A DNA stretch of 53,891 bases from Bradyrhizobium canariense (lineage in GTDB: Bacteria; Pseudomonadota; Alphaproteobacteria; Rhizobiales; Xanthobacteraceae), in contig NZ_VSST01000075.1 in the NCBI RefSeq assembly GCF_019402665.1, positions 1-53,891 on the forward strand. The letters are read 5' to 3'. Position numbers and translations under genes: made by a program. How positions within the stretch are numbered: the stretch's first letter is position 1; the number at the start of each line of letters is the position of its first letter. Below are positions 42,157-51,883 of the stretch, piece by piece. The notes under the pieces are model-generated. The model did not search any database. It was not told the DNA's origin and saw only the letters and a list, made by a program, of their open reading frames with translations.

Positions 42157-42930
42157 CTACGGCGCCTGCACCACGGTCGGCACCCCCGGCTCCAGCAATC
42201 GCAGCCTTGTGCCAAAACCCAGCACATCAAACGTCTTGCGCAGATCCTCGCCGTTCTGGCGGAAATGCGCCCAACCCTCCGTATGAACCGGCACGATCAT
42301 CGCATCGGGGAAGGCGCGTGCGGTCTCGATGGTGTCGTTGGTGTCCATGGTGAGATGAAACGGCCCGCGCGTTTGCGCGGCGCCAGCGAACGGCATCACC
42401 ACGCCGCATTTGAAGCGGCGCGCGACCTCGGCGACGCCGTCGAACCAGGTGGTGTCGCCGCTGATATAAACCGAAGTGGTGTCGGTCCGGCTCGACGACA
42501 CCACGAAACCGATGACGTCGCCCGACAGCGGCTCGATGCCGGCCGGGCCGTGGCGCGCGGGCGTGGCGGTGATCGTCAGCGTATTGCCGTCACCGTCTTT
42601 CAGATGCGAGGTCGCCCATGGCGCGAGGCCTTCGACATGGCCGCCCAGGCGCTTGGCGCCGGCCTCGGTCGTCAGCGCGCGCGGCGCTTTAAGCAGATAG
42701 TCACGGCCGGAATTGTCGAGATTGTCGGAATGCTGGTCGTGGCTGAGCAGGACCGCGTCGACCGGGCCGATTGCGTCGGCCTTCAGCGCGGGTCCAATCG
42801 TCTTCTCCAGCTTCACATGCGGCAGTTGATAGGCGCCGGGCGCATCGAAGGTCGGGTCAGTGAGCAGGCGGAAGCCATCGATCTCGATCAGCGCAGTGGG
42901 ACCGCCGATCAGGGTGATGGAAATGGGCAT
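42157..42930 (-). CDS. MBL-fold metal-dependent hydrolase
   Basis: This 257-residue protein has the metallo-beta-lactamase fold, UlaG-like branch. The metal motif reads LLSHDQHSDNLD: the usual HxHxDH is replaced by HxxHxDN, a variant that recurs in a subset of the family. Later parts are SGDTTWFDGVAEVAR and MDTNDTIETARAFPDAMIVP followed by a histidine. No signal peptide is seen. The substrate is unknown. It is in the same direction as the EamA gene 12 bases upstream, so the two are likely co-transcribed. Confidence 0.87.
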   Translation of the reverse strand: MPISITLIGGPTALIEIDGFRLLTDPTFDAPGAYQLPHVKLEKTIGPALKADAIGPVDAVLLSHDQHSDNLDNSGRDYLLKAPRALTTEAGAKRLGGHVEGLAPWATSHLKDGDGNTLTITATPARHGPAGIEPLSGDVIGFVVSSSRTDTTSVYISGDTTWFDGVAEVARRFKCGVVMPFAGAAQTRGPFHLTMDTNDTIETARAFPDAMIVPVHTEGWAHFRQNGEDLRKTFDVLGFGTRLRLLEPGVPTVVQAP

Positions 42931-42942
42931 GATGGACTCCTC

Positions 42943-43854
42943 TTACGAGACGGATTTTGCGGGCCGCGTCACCAGATAGATGCCAAGTGCGACCGGGATG
43001 ATTCCGAGCAGATCGCGGGCCTCGACATGCTCGCCGAGCACGAGATACGCGAACAGCATTCCGAGCGGCGGCATCAGGAAATGATAGGCACTGGCAGCCG
43101 TCGCGCCACACACTTTCAGGAGATGAAACCAGAGCCAGTAGGCCATGATCGAGCCGCCGAGCACGAGGAAGGCGAAAGCGCCGATCAGGCCCGGCGTGAA
43201 GTCGATGGCATGGACGTCAGCGAAGGTGAGCGCGACCGGCGTCAGCACGATGCCGGCGGCGAGATTCTGCACGCCATTGCCGATCCACAACGAGCCCTTT
43301 GGCGCGAGCAGCTTGAACAAAATGGTGCCAGCGACGAGGGAGGCAAGCGAGGCCAGCGTGAACACGATGCCGTGCAGCGAGTCGGTGCCGACCGACAGGC
43401 GGTGCCAGACGATCAAGGTCACGCCCATGATGCCGAGCAGGAGGCCGCTCGCCTTGCGCCACGTCATGCCTTCGCCGAGCAGAATCGCGGCGAGGCCCGC
43501 CGTGAACACCGGATTGGCGGACACGATCAGGCCGCCGAGGCCGGCGGAGACCGATTGCAGCCCGGTGTAGCCGAGGCCGAGATAGAGCGCGTTGTTGGCA
43601 ACGCCGAGCGCGGCGAAGATCGCGGCATCGCGCCACGACAGCGACCAGTCGTCGCCGCGGGCCAGCGTGGCACCGAGGATCAGGATGCCGGCGAGCGAGA
43701 AGCGGGCCGCGAGGAGGATCAGCGGCGGGCAATGGGTTACGCCGATCTTGCCGGCGACGAAGGCGTAGCTCCAGAGCAGGCAGAACGCGCCGATGGCGAG
43801 CGGCAGCGTATTGAAGCGGCTGCGGGAAGCGGCAAGCGAGGGGGCGAGCGACAT
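42943..43854 (-). CDS. EamA/DMT-family transporter
   Basis: This 303-residue inner-membrane protein has ten predicted helices in two EamA repeats (FNTLPLAIGAFCLLWSYAFV and the second half from SLASLVAGTILFKLLAPKGS). Such proteins export amino acids or other small metabolites. The ATG at 43854 follows AGGAGA; an upstream start would precede the ribosome site. It is divergent from a LysR regulator, which probably controls it. Confidence 0.92.
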   Translation of the reverse strand: MSLAPSLAASRSRFNTLPLAIGAFCLLWSYAFVAGKIGVTHCPPLILLAARFSLAGILILGATLARGDDWSLSWRDAAIFAALGVANNALYLGLGYTGLQSVSAGLGGLIVSANPVFTAGLAAILLGEGMTWRKASGLLLGIMGVTLIVWHRLSVGTDSLHGIVFTLASLASLVAGTILFKLLAPKGSLWIGNGVQNLAAGIVLTPVALTFADVHAIDFTPGLIGAFAFLVLGGSIMAYWLWFHLLKVCGATAASAYHFLMPPLGMLFAYLVLGEHVEARDLLGIIPVALGIYLVTRPAKSVS

Positions 43855-43949
43855 GACAATCTCCTGAGCCCTCGATCTAGGGAGCCGGCTTGTCATTTGG
43901 AAATTAAATGATTAACTTCTACTCAGTGGATTCTCGAATGGAGGCGCCC

Positions 43950-44813
43950 ATGCTCGATCTGGAGCTCCTGCGCAGCTTCGTGTCGGTGGTCGATGCCGGC
44001 GGCTTCACCCGCGCCGGCGAGCGCGTCCATCGCACCCAATCGACCGTCAGCCAGCAGATCAAGCGGCTGGAGGAGGATGTCGGACAGGTGCTGCTGCATC
44101 GTGACGGCAAGGATTTGCGCCCGACCGAAGCCGGCGAACGGCTGCTGTCCTATGCGCGGCGGCTGTTGTCGCTTGCGGAAGAGGCTCGCGACGTGCTGCG
44201 CCAGCCCGACGGCGAAGGCGCGATCCGGCTCGGCATCCCCGAAGACTTTGCGGCGTACCGGCTGGCGAAACTGCTCGGCGCCTTCTCGCGTTCGCATCCG
44301 GGCCTGCGGCTCGATGTGCGCGCCGACCAGAGCAAGAACCTGGCGCGGGACCTCGATCGCGGCGAGCTCGATCTCGCATTGTTCAAGCGCGCAGCCGGTG
44401 AGAAGGGCGCAATTGCGGTGTGGCCGGAGCAGGTGCACTGGGTCACCAGCAAGAGCCATCCGATCCACGCGGATGTCGCCTCGGTGCCGCTGATCGGCTT
44501 TCCGCTCGGCTGCCTCTACCGCGCCGGCGCCATCCACGCGCTGGAAAGTGCGGGCCGCATCTGGCACATGTCCTATACGTCATCGAGCCTCGCCGGCATC
44601 CAAGCCGCGGTCGCTGCCGGCATGGGGCTGAGCATCCTGTCGGAGATGGCGATCCAGTCCGACCACCGCGTGCTGACCGCGAAGGATGGATTTGCGCCAA
44701 TCAACCGGACCGAAGTCGCGTTGATGGCCGCGCCGGGTGCAAGCCCCGCGACGCTGCGGCTCGCCGATCGGCTGGCAGAGTTCTGCGATGACGTGCAGGC
44801 GAAGGCGGCGTGA
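43950..44813 (+). CDS. LysR-family transcriptional regulator
   Basis: This 287-residue regulator has the LysR winged helix at the N-terminus (LDLELLRSFVSVVDAGGFTR, then HRTQSTVSQQIKRLEEDVGQ) and a periplasmic-binding-protein-like effector domain from about 90. The start at 43950 was chosen for the GGAGG site six bases ahead; ATGs at 43938 and 43908 are also in frame. Its position, divergent from the EamA exporter gene with a gap of about 95 bases, suggests that it controls that gene. The ligand is unknown. Confidence 0.93.
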   Translation: MLDLELLRSFVSVVDAGGFTRAGERVHRTQSTVSQQIKRLEEDVGQVLLHRDGKDLRPTEAGERLLSYARRLLSLAEEARDVLRQPDGEGAIRLGIPEDFAAYRLAKLLGAFSRSHPGLRLDVRADQSKNLARDLDRGELDLALFKRAAGEKGAIAVWPEQVHWVTSKSHPIHADVASVPLIGFPLGCLYRAGAIHALESAGRIWHMSYTSSSLAGIQAAVAAGMGLSILSEMAIQSDHRVLTAKDGFAPINRTEVALMAAPGASPATLRLADRLAEFCDDVQAKAA

Positions 44814-44850
44814 ACCGTTGCGATAGTCGCGATCTGCGGCTGCGAGACCG

Positions 44851-45006
44851 GTACGTTCCCTCCCCCCTTGTGGGGGAGGGTTAGGGAGAGGGGTACCACA
44901 CGGGGACTATCTCGATTCGCACACGCGTTTGCGCGACGCCAACGCGCAACTTTTCCTGGGCTACCCCCCTCCCCTGCCCTCCCCCACAAGGGGGGAGGGA
45001 GCGCAG
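44851..45006. repeat. Double palindromic repeat family R7, copy 1
   Basis: Unit A (44855-44897) starts GTTCCCTCCCCCCTTGTGGG and ends GGGTACC. Unit B (44958-45006) is close to its reverse complement, starting GGGCTACCCC and ending GGGAGCGCAG. Here the order is A then B. The same units occur as B then A inside the ligase gene at 52179-52342. Confidence 0.9.
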
Positions 45007-45051
45007 TGTGCGCGTGGTGAGAGGGTTCAGCCCGATCGAAGCGATAGCTAG

Positions 45052-45723
45052 TCAATAACACCGCGACGCCGCGATCGCGTGGACGCGGCGGTCGCCGAGC
45101 AAATGCGCGACAAAACCGTTCTTCGGAAAGATCTTTGCAAACGCAACGTCGCGGATGCTGAGGCCGCCGGCATAGGCGCCGAAGGCGGGCATCACGGCGC
45201 GCATCCCATCACAGGCGAAACAACGTCGCTCCATCGAACGGCCACGTGTGGAGACGCGGGCCTTGGGATGGAGATGGCCGGCGATCTCGCCGCCCGCGCC
45301 GGTCGGCTCGTGGCGGAAGGTGATCGGGCCGATCGCGACTTCGTCGGCGACGGTGCCGCCGAGATCACGCGGCAGCGCCGGATCGTGATTGCCCGAAATC
45401 CAGATCCAGTCGCGGCCGGCCTGCAAGGCAGCGACCGCGTCGCGATCCTCCGCCGACAGCCGTCCATGCGCGGTGCGATCGTGAAAGCTGTCGCCGAGCG
45501 CGATGACGATTCGGGGATCATGGCGGGAGATGACAGCAGCGAGACGACCGAGCGTCGCGATGGTGTCGTAAGGCGGCAGCAGCACGCCGCGCATGGCGAA
45601 GCTGGAACCTTTTTCCAGATGCAGGTCGGAGACGACGAGCAGGCGCTGCTCTTCCCAGAACAGTGCCCCGGAAAGATCGGCCACGAACGTCACGCTGCTG
45701 ATGCTGACATTCGAAACGCGCAT
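45052..45723 (-). CDS. pdeM: Ligase-associated DNA damage response endonuclease PdeM
   Basis: PdeM is a calcineurin-like phosphoesterase predicted to act with a dedicated DNA ligase, exonuclease and helicase. The metal motifs are complete: VSDLHLEKG, GDSFHD, SGNHD and AGHLHPKA. The product is about 223 residues from the ATG at 45723. It lies 53 bases downstream of the helicase gene on the same strand, consistent with one transcript. The biochemical role is predicted from family only. Confidence 0.93.
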   Translation of the reverse strand: MRVSNVSISSVTFVADLSGALFWEEQRLLVVSDLHLEKGSSFAMRGVLLPPYDTIATLGRLAAVISRHDPRIVIALGDSFHDRTAHGRLSAEDRDAVAALQAGRDWIWISGNHDPALPRDLGGTVADEVAIGPITFRHEPTGAGGEIAGHLHPKARVSTRGRSMERRCFACDGMRAVMPAFGAYAGGLSIRDVAFAKIFPKNGFVAHLLGDRRVHAIAASRCY

Positions 45724-45776
45724 GTCCTCGTTATCTCCTGAAACCAGCGCGCCTGCCGTCACGTCAAAACCTGCTG

Positions 45777-48353
45777 TTATCCCATCGCCTCTTTGACCAG
45801 CTCATCGGCGGCCTCCGCCAGGAGCTCGTCTCCAGCTTCGCCATAGACTGACTCGCGGCCGATTTCCAGCATCACGGGGACGGCGAGCGGGGAGACGTGG
45901 TCGAGTTCCCGGTGGGTGATCCGGCCCTGAATGCGCATCAGCATGTCGCTGAGGCGGCGCAGATCGAGCAGGCCGGTGGCGGCATCGGCCCGCGCGGCAC
46001 GCAACAGCACGTGATCGGCCTGGTGTTTTCGCAAAACGTCGTAGACGAGATCGGTCGAGAACAGCACCTGGCGGCGGCTCTTCTCCTCGCCGGTGTGACG
46101 GCGCGCGATCAGGCCGGAGATGATCGCGCAATTGCGAAACGTGCGCTTCATCAGCGCGGATTCGGCAAGCCAAGCTTCGAGGTCGTCGCCGAGCATATCA
46201 GGGTCGAACAGCGCATCGAGGTCGATCCTGCCGTCCCGGATCATGGAGGACAGGTCGCCGAGCGCCCAGACCGCGATCGCATATTCGTTGGCGACGAAGC
46301 CGAGCGGCCGGGCGCGGGCGCGCTCCAGCCGGCGCGTCAACAGCATGCCGAGCGTCTGGTGCGCGAGACGGCCTTCGAAGGGATAGCAGACGATGTAATG
46401 CTTGTTGGCGCGGGGAAAGCTCTCGACCAACAGTTCGCGCACCGCCGGCACGCGCGACACGTCCTTTTGCAGCGACAGCCAGTCGCGCACCTGCTCCGGC
46501 AAGGCGCCCCACGCGCGCCCGTCATCGAGCAGGCGGCGGACCCGTTCGGCGAGATAGGTCGAGAGCGGGAACTTGCCGCCCATATAGGACGGCACCTTCG
46601 GGTCCTTGTCGTTGGCGCGCGAGACATAGACCTGGTCCTCGACCAGGGTCTCGTAGCGCACCACCTCGCCTGAGAACACGAAGGTGTCGCCCGGGCTGAG
46701 GCCTTCGATGAAGGCTTCCTCGATCTCGCCGAGCAGCCTGCCGCCGCGCGCGATCACGCCCGTCGACCCGCCTGCTTTTCCTTGACCACCGCCGCGCGAT
46801 CGCACCAGCCGCACCTTCAGCATGTCGTCCTCGACGATGGTGCCGACATTCATCCGGTAGCTCTGCCGCACCTTGGGATTGGCGACGCGCCAGCGCCCCT
46901 CCTTGTCCTGCTTGATGCGCGCGAAGCGCTCATAGGTCTTCAGCGCGTAGCCGCCGGAGGCGACGAAATCGACCACGTCGTCGAAATCCTGCCGCGTGAG
47001 ATCGGCATAGGGCGCGGCGGTGCGCACCTCGTCGTAGAGCTCGTCGGAGAAAAACGGCTCGCCGCAGGCACAGCCGAGCACGTGCTGGGCCAGCACGTCG
47101 AGCGCACCGATGCGCAGCGGCGGCGTGTCCTGCGCATTCTCCGCGATGGCGTCGATCGCGACGCGGCACTCCAGCACCTCGAAGCGGTTCGCGGGCACCA
47201 GCACCGCGCGCGAGGCTTCGTCGAGCCGGTGGTTGGCGCGGCCGATGCGCTGCATCAGGCGCGAGGAGCCCTTGGGCGCGCCGATATTGACGACGAGATC
47301 GACGTCGCCCCAGTCGACGCCGAGATCGAGCGAGGAGGTGCAGACCACGCCGCGCAGTTTGCCCGCCGACATCGCGTCCTCGACCTTGCGGCGCTGGGCG
47401 ACGTCGAGTGAGCCGTGATGCAGCGCGATGGCAAGGTTGTCGTCGTTCATGCTCCAGAGATTCTGGAACAGCATCTCGGCCTGGCTGCGGGTGTTGACGA
47501 AAACCAGCGTGGTCTTGTTCGCCTTGATCAGCTCATAGATCTCGGGAAGCGCGTGGCGCGCGCTATGGCCGGCCCAGGGCAGGCGTTCGCGCGTGTCCAT
47601 CATCTCGACCAGCGGCGGCGCCGCGCCGCCGGCAAGGACGATGTCGGCCGCCGCTTCCGTGCCGCCGGGCTGCGGCACCAGGAAGCGCGCCAGCGATTCC
47701 GGCTCGGCCACGGTCGCCGACAGGCCGATCGCGCGCATCTGCGGCCCCAGTCGCCACAGCCGCGCGAGCCCAAGGGAGAGAAGATCGCCGCGCTTGGACG
47801 TCACCAGCGCATGCAGCTCGTCGAGCACGATGCGCTTCAGCGAGGAGAACAGGAACGGCGCGTCGTCGGAGGACAGCAGCAGCGCGAGCTGTTCGGGGGT
47901 CGTGAGCAAGATGTCGGGCGGATAGCGCCGCTGCCGCTGCCGCCGCGACGTCGGCGTGTCGCCGGTGCGGGTCTCGATCTTGATCGGCAGCGCCATCTCG
48001 GCGACGGGACGCTCGAGGTTGCGCGCGATATCGACCGCGAGCGCCTTGAGCGGCGAGATGTAGAGCGTGTGCAGGCCGCCGGTGCGTTGCAGACTGCGGC
48101 CGGTGGAGATCACCGATTTCGCCGAAGCTTCGGGCGTAGAACTCAACTCCACCAGCGTCGGCAGAAATCCCGCCAGCGTCTTGCCGGCGCCGGTGGGCGC
48201 GATCAGCAGTGCGGACCGGTCCTCGCGCGCCTTCTCCAGTAGCGCCAATTGATGCGCGCGCGGCGACCAGCCGCGGGCTGTGAACCACGCCTGGAAGTGG
48301 TCGGGCAGCAGCGCGGCAGGCTCGGCCGGAGATTTGCGGATGCGGGGCGGCAC
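45777..48353 (-). CDS. Ligase-associated DNA damage response DEXH-box helicase
   Basis: This Lhr-like helicase has Walker A APTGAGKT, the DExH box LDELHAL, motif III SATVAEP and later QRIGRANHR. From the GTG at 48353 it has 858 residues. No ATG with a ribosome site is near, and a longer frame to 48473 would run through palindromic repeat R2, so the start is uncertain. It belongs to the same module as PdeM, the exonuclease and the ligase, but is separated from the last two by two unrelated genes. Confidence 0.92.
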   Translation of the reverse strand: MPPRIRKSPAEPAALLPDHFQAWFTARGWSPRAHQLALLEKAREDRSALLIAPTGAGKTLAGFLPTLVELSSTPEASAKSVISTGRSLQRTGGLHTLYISPLKALAVDIARNLERPVAEMALPIKIETRTGDTPTSRRQRQRRYPPDILLTTPEQLALLLSSDDAPFLFSSLKRIVLDELHALVTSKRGDLLSLGLARLWRLGPQMRAIGLSATVAEPESLARFLVPQPGGTEAAADIVLAGGAAPPLVEMMDTRERLPWAGHSARHALPEIYELIKANKTTLVFVNTRSQAEMLFQNLWSMNDDNLAIALHHGSLDVAQRRKVEDAMSAGKLRGVVCTSSLDLGVDWGDVDLVVNIGAPKGSSRLMQRIGRANHRLDEASRAVLVPANRFEVLECRVAIDAIAENAQDTPPLRIGALDVLAQHVLGCACGEPFFSDELYDEVRTAAPYADLTRQDFDDVVDFVASGGYALKTYERFARIKQDKEGRWRVANPKVRQSYRMNVGTIVEDDMLKVRLVRSRGGGQGKAGGSTGVIARGGRLLGEIEEAFIEGLSPGDTFVFSGEVVRYETLVEDQVYVSRANDKDPKVPSYMGGKFPLSTYLAERVRRLLDDGRAWGALPEQVRDWLSLQKDVSRVPAVRELLVESFPRANKHYIVCYPFEGRLAHQTLGMLLTRRLERARARPLGFVANEYAIAVWALGDLSSMIRDGRIDLDALFDPDMLGDDLEAWLAESALMKRTFRNCAIISGLIARRHTGEEKSRRQVLFSTDLVYDVLRKHQADHVLLRAARADAATGLLDLRRLSDMLMRIQGRITHRELDHVSPLAVPVMLEIGRESVYGEAGDELLAEAADELVKEAMG

Positions 48354-48400
48354 GGCATCACAGGTAAGCCGTGGGGGTGGGTTCGTCGAGGGGGTGGTCC

Positions 48401-48496
48401 CGTAGGGTGGGCAAAGCGAAGCGTGCCCACCATGTGCACCCGAATGCATGGAGAGATGGTGGGCACGGCGCAAGTGCGCCTTTGCCCACCCTACAG
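48401..48496. repeat. Dispersed palindromic repeat family R2, copy 2
   Basis: CGTAGGGTGGGCAAAGCGAA and GCGCCTTTGCCCACCCTACA are the outer arms, with GTGCCCACC / GGTGGGCAC inside. It matches 3448-3542. It lies just upstream of the helicase start and within an open extension of that frame. Confidence 0.9.
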
Positions 48497-48510
48497 CATC
48501 CCGCCCGCCC

Positions 48511-49740
48511 CTACTCCGACATCGGCTTGTCGGAGATGTCCCAGTCCTTGCCGGTGAAGGTGGAGATGAAGAGCGTCTTCATCGGCGTGTAGTCGTCAGG
48601 CGTGTAGTCGTAGGTGACGCCGTCGAGGAAATAAGGCGAGTGGAAGCCTTTGAGGTTGGAGGCCTGCTTCAGCACGTTGGCGCGCGTGAGCTCGTCGCCG
48701 CAGCGGCGCAGGATCTCGCCCATGGTGACGGCCTGGCCGTAGCCGGCGAAGGCGATGGTGTTGTCTTGATCGATCGCCGGCGTGTACTTCTTGCGCAGCT
48801 CCTCGAACGCCATCACGTCGGGATCCTTCTCCCATTTGGGCAGGCCGACCTCCTTGTTGTAGCGGATGGCGACGATGCCGGCGGCGTTCTCGAGGCCCGC
48901 GGCATTGAGGATCGAGCGGCCGGTCGAGCCGGCCGAGAGCAGCTGCAGTGGCTTCCAGCCGAGCTCGGCCACTTTCCGGATCGACTGCGACGACGCCTTG
49001 CCGGTGGAGATGTTGTAGAAGACGTCCGCACCCGACTTCGAGAGGTTGATGAGCTGGGAATCGACGGTCGGATCGGTCAGATCATAGGTCTGTTCCATGA
49101 TGACCTGCGCGGTGCCGCCGGCATCGGCCAGCACTTTCTTGAAGGGACCCAGGAAGTCGCGGCCGAAATCGTCGTTCTGGTAGAGGATGCCGACCTTCGC
49201 GTTCGGCTTCACGCTGACGACGTGCCGCGCCAGGATGCGCGCCTCGGTCGGATAGAGCGGCAGGCCCGCCATGGTCCATTTGAACTCTTTCGGATTATTC
49301 CACTTCGACGCGCCGGTGTTGAGCAGCAGCTGCGGCACGCCCTTCGAGTTCAGGTATTTGTGCACGGCGGTCTGCGGTGCGGTGCCGAGCGAGCCGTAGA
49401 GCGCGAGCACCTCCTCCTGCTCGACCAGGCGCCGCGTCGCCTCGACGCATTTCGGCGCGCTGTAGGCATCGTCCATGGTGAGGAATTTGACCTTGCGTCC
49501 GTTGATGCCGCCCTTCTCGTTCAGCATCTGGAAATAGGCTTCGCCGACGCGCCCGAGCACGCCGTAGAGCGAGCCGGGGCCGGAATGCGGCACGGTCTGC
49601 CCGATCTTGATCTCGGTGTCGCTGGCGCCGGCATCGTATTTCTTTTCCGCGGCCCAGACATAGGGCGCGGGCAAGGTGGATGCCGCGATGGTCGCGAGCG
49701 CGGCGGCGCTGAAATCGCGCCGCGATGGATTCTTGGTCAT
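48511..49740 (-). CDS. ABC transporter substrate-binding protein (branched-chain amino acid type)
   Basis: This 409-residue periplasmic binding protein has a twin-arginine-type signal (NPSRRDFSAAALATIAASTL). The two-lobed domain begins IKIGQTVPHSGPGSLYGVLG and includes GVPQLLLNTGAS and NDDFGRDFLGPFKKV. It resembles LivK-like proteins, whose ligands range from amino acids to aromatic acids and amides. No permease or ATPase gene lies nearby, so it is an orphan here. GGGAGA precedes the ATG at 49740. Confidence 0.94.
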   Translation of the reverse strand: MTKNPSRRDFSAAALATIAASTLPAPYVWAAEKKYDAGASDTEIKIGQTVPHSGPGSLYGVLGRVGEAYFQMLNEKGGINGRKVKFLTMDDAYSAPKCVEATRRLVEQEEVLALYGSLGTAPQTAVHKYLNSKGVPQLLLNTGASKWNNPKEFKWTMAGLPLYPTEARILARHVVSVKPNAKVGILYQNDDFGRDFLGPFKKVLADAGGTAQVIMEQTYDLTDPTVDSQLINLSKSGADVFYNISTGKASSQSIRKVAELGWKPLQLLSAGSTGRSILNAAGLENAAGIVAIRYNKEVGLPKWEKDPDVMAFEELRKKYTPAIDQDNTIAFAGYGQAVTMGEILRRCGDELTRANVLKQASNLKGFHSPYFLDGVTYDYTPDDYTPMKTLFISTFTGKDWDISDKPMSE

Positions 49741-49854
49741 TGTTTGTTTCTCCCTAGCGAGGACATAGTGCTGGCATCGCGGCACGTGTCGCAAGTGGGA
49801 AGTCACGGCTTTGCGACGCAATGACGCTCAAAGCGTCGCGTATAGCGCCTAGAC

Positions 49855-50781
49855 TCAAGTTTTCTCGGCGACCACGACGAGGCCGCGCACCGGCTCGTTG
49901 TTCTCGGTGCGTGGCGAGGCCCGCTCCAATGTGAGGACCTTGAGGCCGGCCTGCGCCATCGCATCGCGCACATATTCCGCCGAATGGGCATAGCGCAGGC
50001 CTTCGCCGAGAACGATCCCGCTGCCGTCATGGGTCTCCAGCGTGAACGCAAGCACGCCGCCGGGCGCGAGCACGCGCCTGGCCTCACTGAGCACTGGCGC
50101 GAGATCGGGGAGATAGACGAACGCATCGGCAGCGACGACGAGGTTTGCGCTCGCATCGCTCCTGCTGCGCAGGCCTTCGATCATGTCGGCGACTTCGAGC
50201 TCGGCATAGAGGCCGGTTGCGCGCGCCTCCTTGACCATGCCGGGCGACAGGTCGATGCCGATGAACTGGTCGACCTGTTTTGCGAAGGCAGCGGCCGCAA
50301 GCCCCGTACCGCAGCCGAGATCGATGGCGCGCTTGAACAGGGCGGGCTTCTTCGCGGCGACGCGGGCAGCCACCACCGCCTTGAAGATCAGCGAGGGCGC
50401 GCGATAGCCGAGATCGTTGATCAGCACGTGCTCGAAGCGCGGCGCGTATTGATCGAACAAGGCCTGCACATAGGCCTTCGGCATCTCCGACAATTGCGCA
50501 TCGCCGAGGCGTATCAGATGCAGATGAGCGCCATGCTGATCGCCCGGGTCGGACTCGCGCGATTTGCGAAAGGCCGCAATCGCCTTGTCGCGCTCGCCGA
50601 GTTGCGCGCGGATTTCGCCGAGCGTGAACCAGGCCGAGGTGAAATTCGGCGCAAGCTCGATGGTCTGCTCCAGCAGGTCGGCGGCAGCCGCCAGATCGCC
50701 CTTGAGCTGGAGATCGCGCGCGAACTCGAAGCGGCGGTCGGCCATGAGATCGCCGGAGGTCAGGAACAGGCGCAGGGGCAT
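49855..50781 (-). CDS. TPR-containing SAM-dependent methyltransferase
   Basis: This 308-residue protein has an N-terminal tetratricopeptide-like region (FEFARDLQLKGDLAAAADLL, then FTSAWFTLGEIRAQLGERDK). A class I methyltransferase domain follows with ALFKRAIDLGCGTGLAAAAF as the SAM-binding motif. The substrate is unknown. The start ATG at 50781 has a weak ribosome site; 50745 is an alternative. It is divergent from the exonuclease with a short shared gap. Confidence 0.9.
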   Translation of the reverse strand: MPLRLFLTSGDLMADRRFEFARDLQLKGDLAAAADLLEQTIELAPNFTSAWFTLGEIRAQLGERDKAIAAFRKSRESDPGDQHGAHLHLIRLGDAQLSEMPKAYVQALFDQYAPRFEHVLINDLGYRAPSLIFKAVVAARVAAKKPALFKRAIDLGCGTGLAAAAFAKQVDQFIGIDLSPGMVKEARATGLYAELEVADMIEGLRSRSDASANLVVAADAFVYLPDLAPVLSEARRVLAPGGVLAFTLETHDGSGIVLGEGLRYAHSAEYVRDAMAQAGLKVLTLERASPRTENNEPVRGLVVVAEKT

Positions 50782-50845
50782 TGGGGAACCAGGGAACGAA
50801 GCGGTGATGACTCGAAGATGCGGGGTCGCAACCTATATATCAGGC

Positions 50846-51883
50846 ATGCGTCCGCAAGACATCCTGCTGCCAGTTGCCGCCGGCCTATGCTGCAAGCCGG
50901 GCGGCTTCCATATCGACCCCGTCCGGCCGGTCGAGCGGGCCGTGATCACCCACGGCCATTCCGATCATGCCCGCGCCGGCCACGGCGCGGTGCTGGCGAC
51001 GCAGGAAACGCTGGACATGATGCGGCTGCGCTATGGCGAGAATTTTGCCGGCTCGACACAAGCGATCCGCTATGGCGAGGAGATCCGGCTCGGCGATGTC
51101 AGCGTGAAGTTTCACCCGGCCGGCCATGTGCTCGGTTCGGCGCAGGTCGCGGTGACCTGCAAGGACACCTGCATCGTCGCCTCCGGCGACTACAAGGATG
51201 CACCCGACCCGACCTGCACGCCGTTCGAGCTCGTGCCCTGCGACGTCTTCATCACCGAGGCGACGTTCGGCCTGCCGGTGTTTCGCCATGGCGATGCCGC
51301 CGACGAAGTCAAGAAGCTGCTGGCATCGGTGGCGCTGTTTCCGGAGCGCGCGCATCTCGTTGGCGCCTATTCGCTCGGCAAGGCGCAACGCGCGATCGCA
51401 CTGCTGCGCCAAGCGGGTTACGACGTGCCGATCTATCTGCATGGCGCGATGGAGAAGATCACGCATTACTATCAGAGCCGCGGAATCGAGCTCGGCGATC
51501 TCAGGCCGGTGAAGGGCGTCAAGAAGGCGGCACTTGCCGGCACCATCACGCTGGCGCCGCCCTCTGCGACGTCCGATCTCTGGACCCGGCGGTTTCCCGA
51601 TCCAGTCACGGCATTCGCCTCCGGCTGGATGCGGGTGCGCGCCCGCGCGCGGCAACGCGGCATCGAGCTGCCGCTGGTGATCTCGGATCACGCCGATTGG
51701 GACGGCCTCACCGCCACGATCGCCGCGACCGGCGCCGGCGAGATCTGGGTCACCCACGGCCAGGAAGACGCGCTGGTGCATTGGTGCCAAAGCAAGGGTT
51801 TGCAGGCACGGCCGCTCGATCTGGTCGGCTATGGCAACGAGGAGGAGACCGAGACGCCGCTCGCTGACGAGGCCGAAGCATGA
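50846..51883 (+). CDS. Ligase-associated DNA damage response exonuclease
   Basis: This 345-residue MBL-fold nuclease has the metal motif THGHSDHARAGHG (H36, H38, D40, H41) and LGSAQVAV, as in CPSF/SNM1-like nucleases. The later ISDHADWDGL and WVTHGQEDALV complete the beta-CASP-like part. It overlaps the ligase gene by four bases and is thus co-translated. A longer upstream frame is the shadow of the divergent gene. Confidence 0.94.
   Translation: MRPQDILLPVAAGLCCKPGGFHIDPVRPVERAVITHGHSDHARAGHGAVLATQETLDMMRLRYGENFAGSTQAIRYGEEIRLGDVSVKFHPAGHVLGSAQVAVTCKDTCIVASGDYKDAPDPTCTPFELVPCDVFITEATFGLPVFRHGDAADEVKKLLASVALFPERAHLVGAYSLGKAQRAIALLRQAGYDVPIYLHGAMEKITHYYQSRGIELGDLRPVKGVKKAALAGTITLAPPSATSDLWTRRFPDPVTAFASGWMRVRARARQRGIELPLVISDHADWDGLTATIAATGAGEIWVTHGQEDALVHWCQSKGLQARPLDLVGYGNEEETETPLADEAEA

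Noticed and set aside
42724..42760. Broken metal site in the MBL-fold hydrolase
   Set aside because: The HxxHxDN form seems to be a recurrent variant in this branch, so it was not called a defect.
44851..45006. CRISPR-like appearance of repeated CCCTCC/GGGAGG units
   Set aside because: The units are two inverted copies without regular spacers; this is a palindromic repeat.
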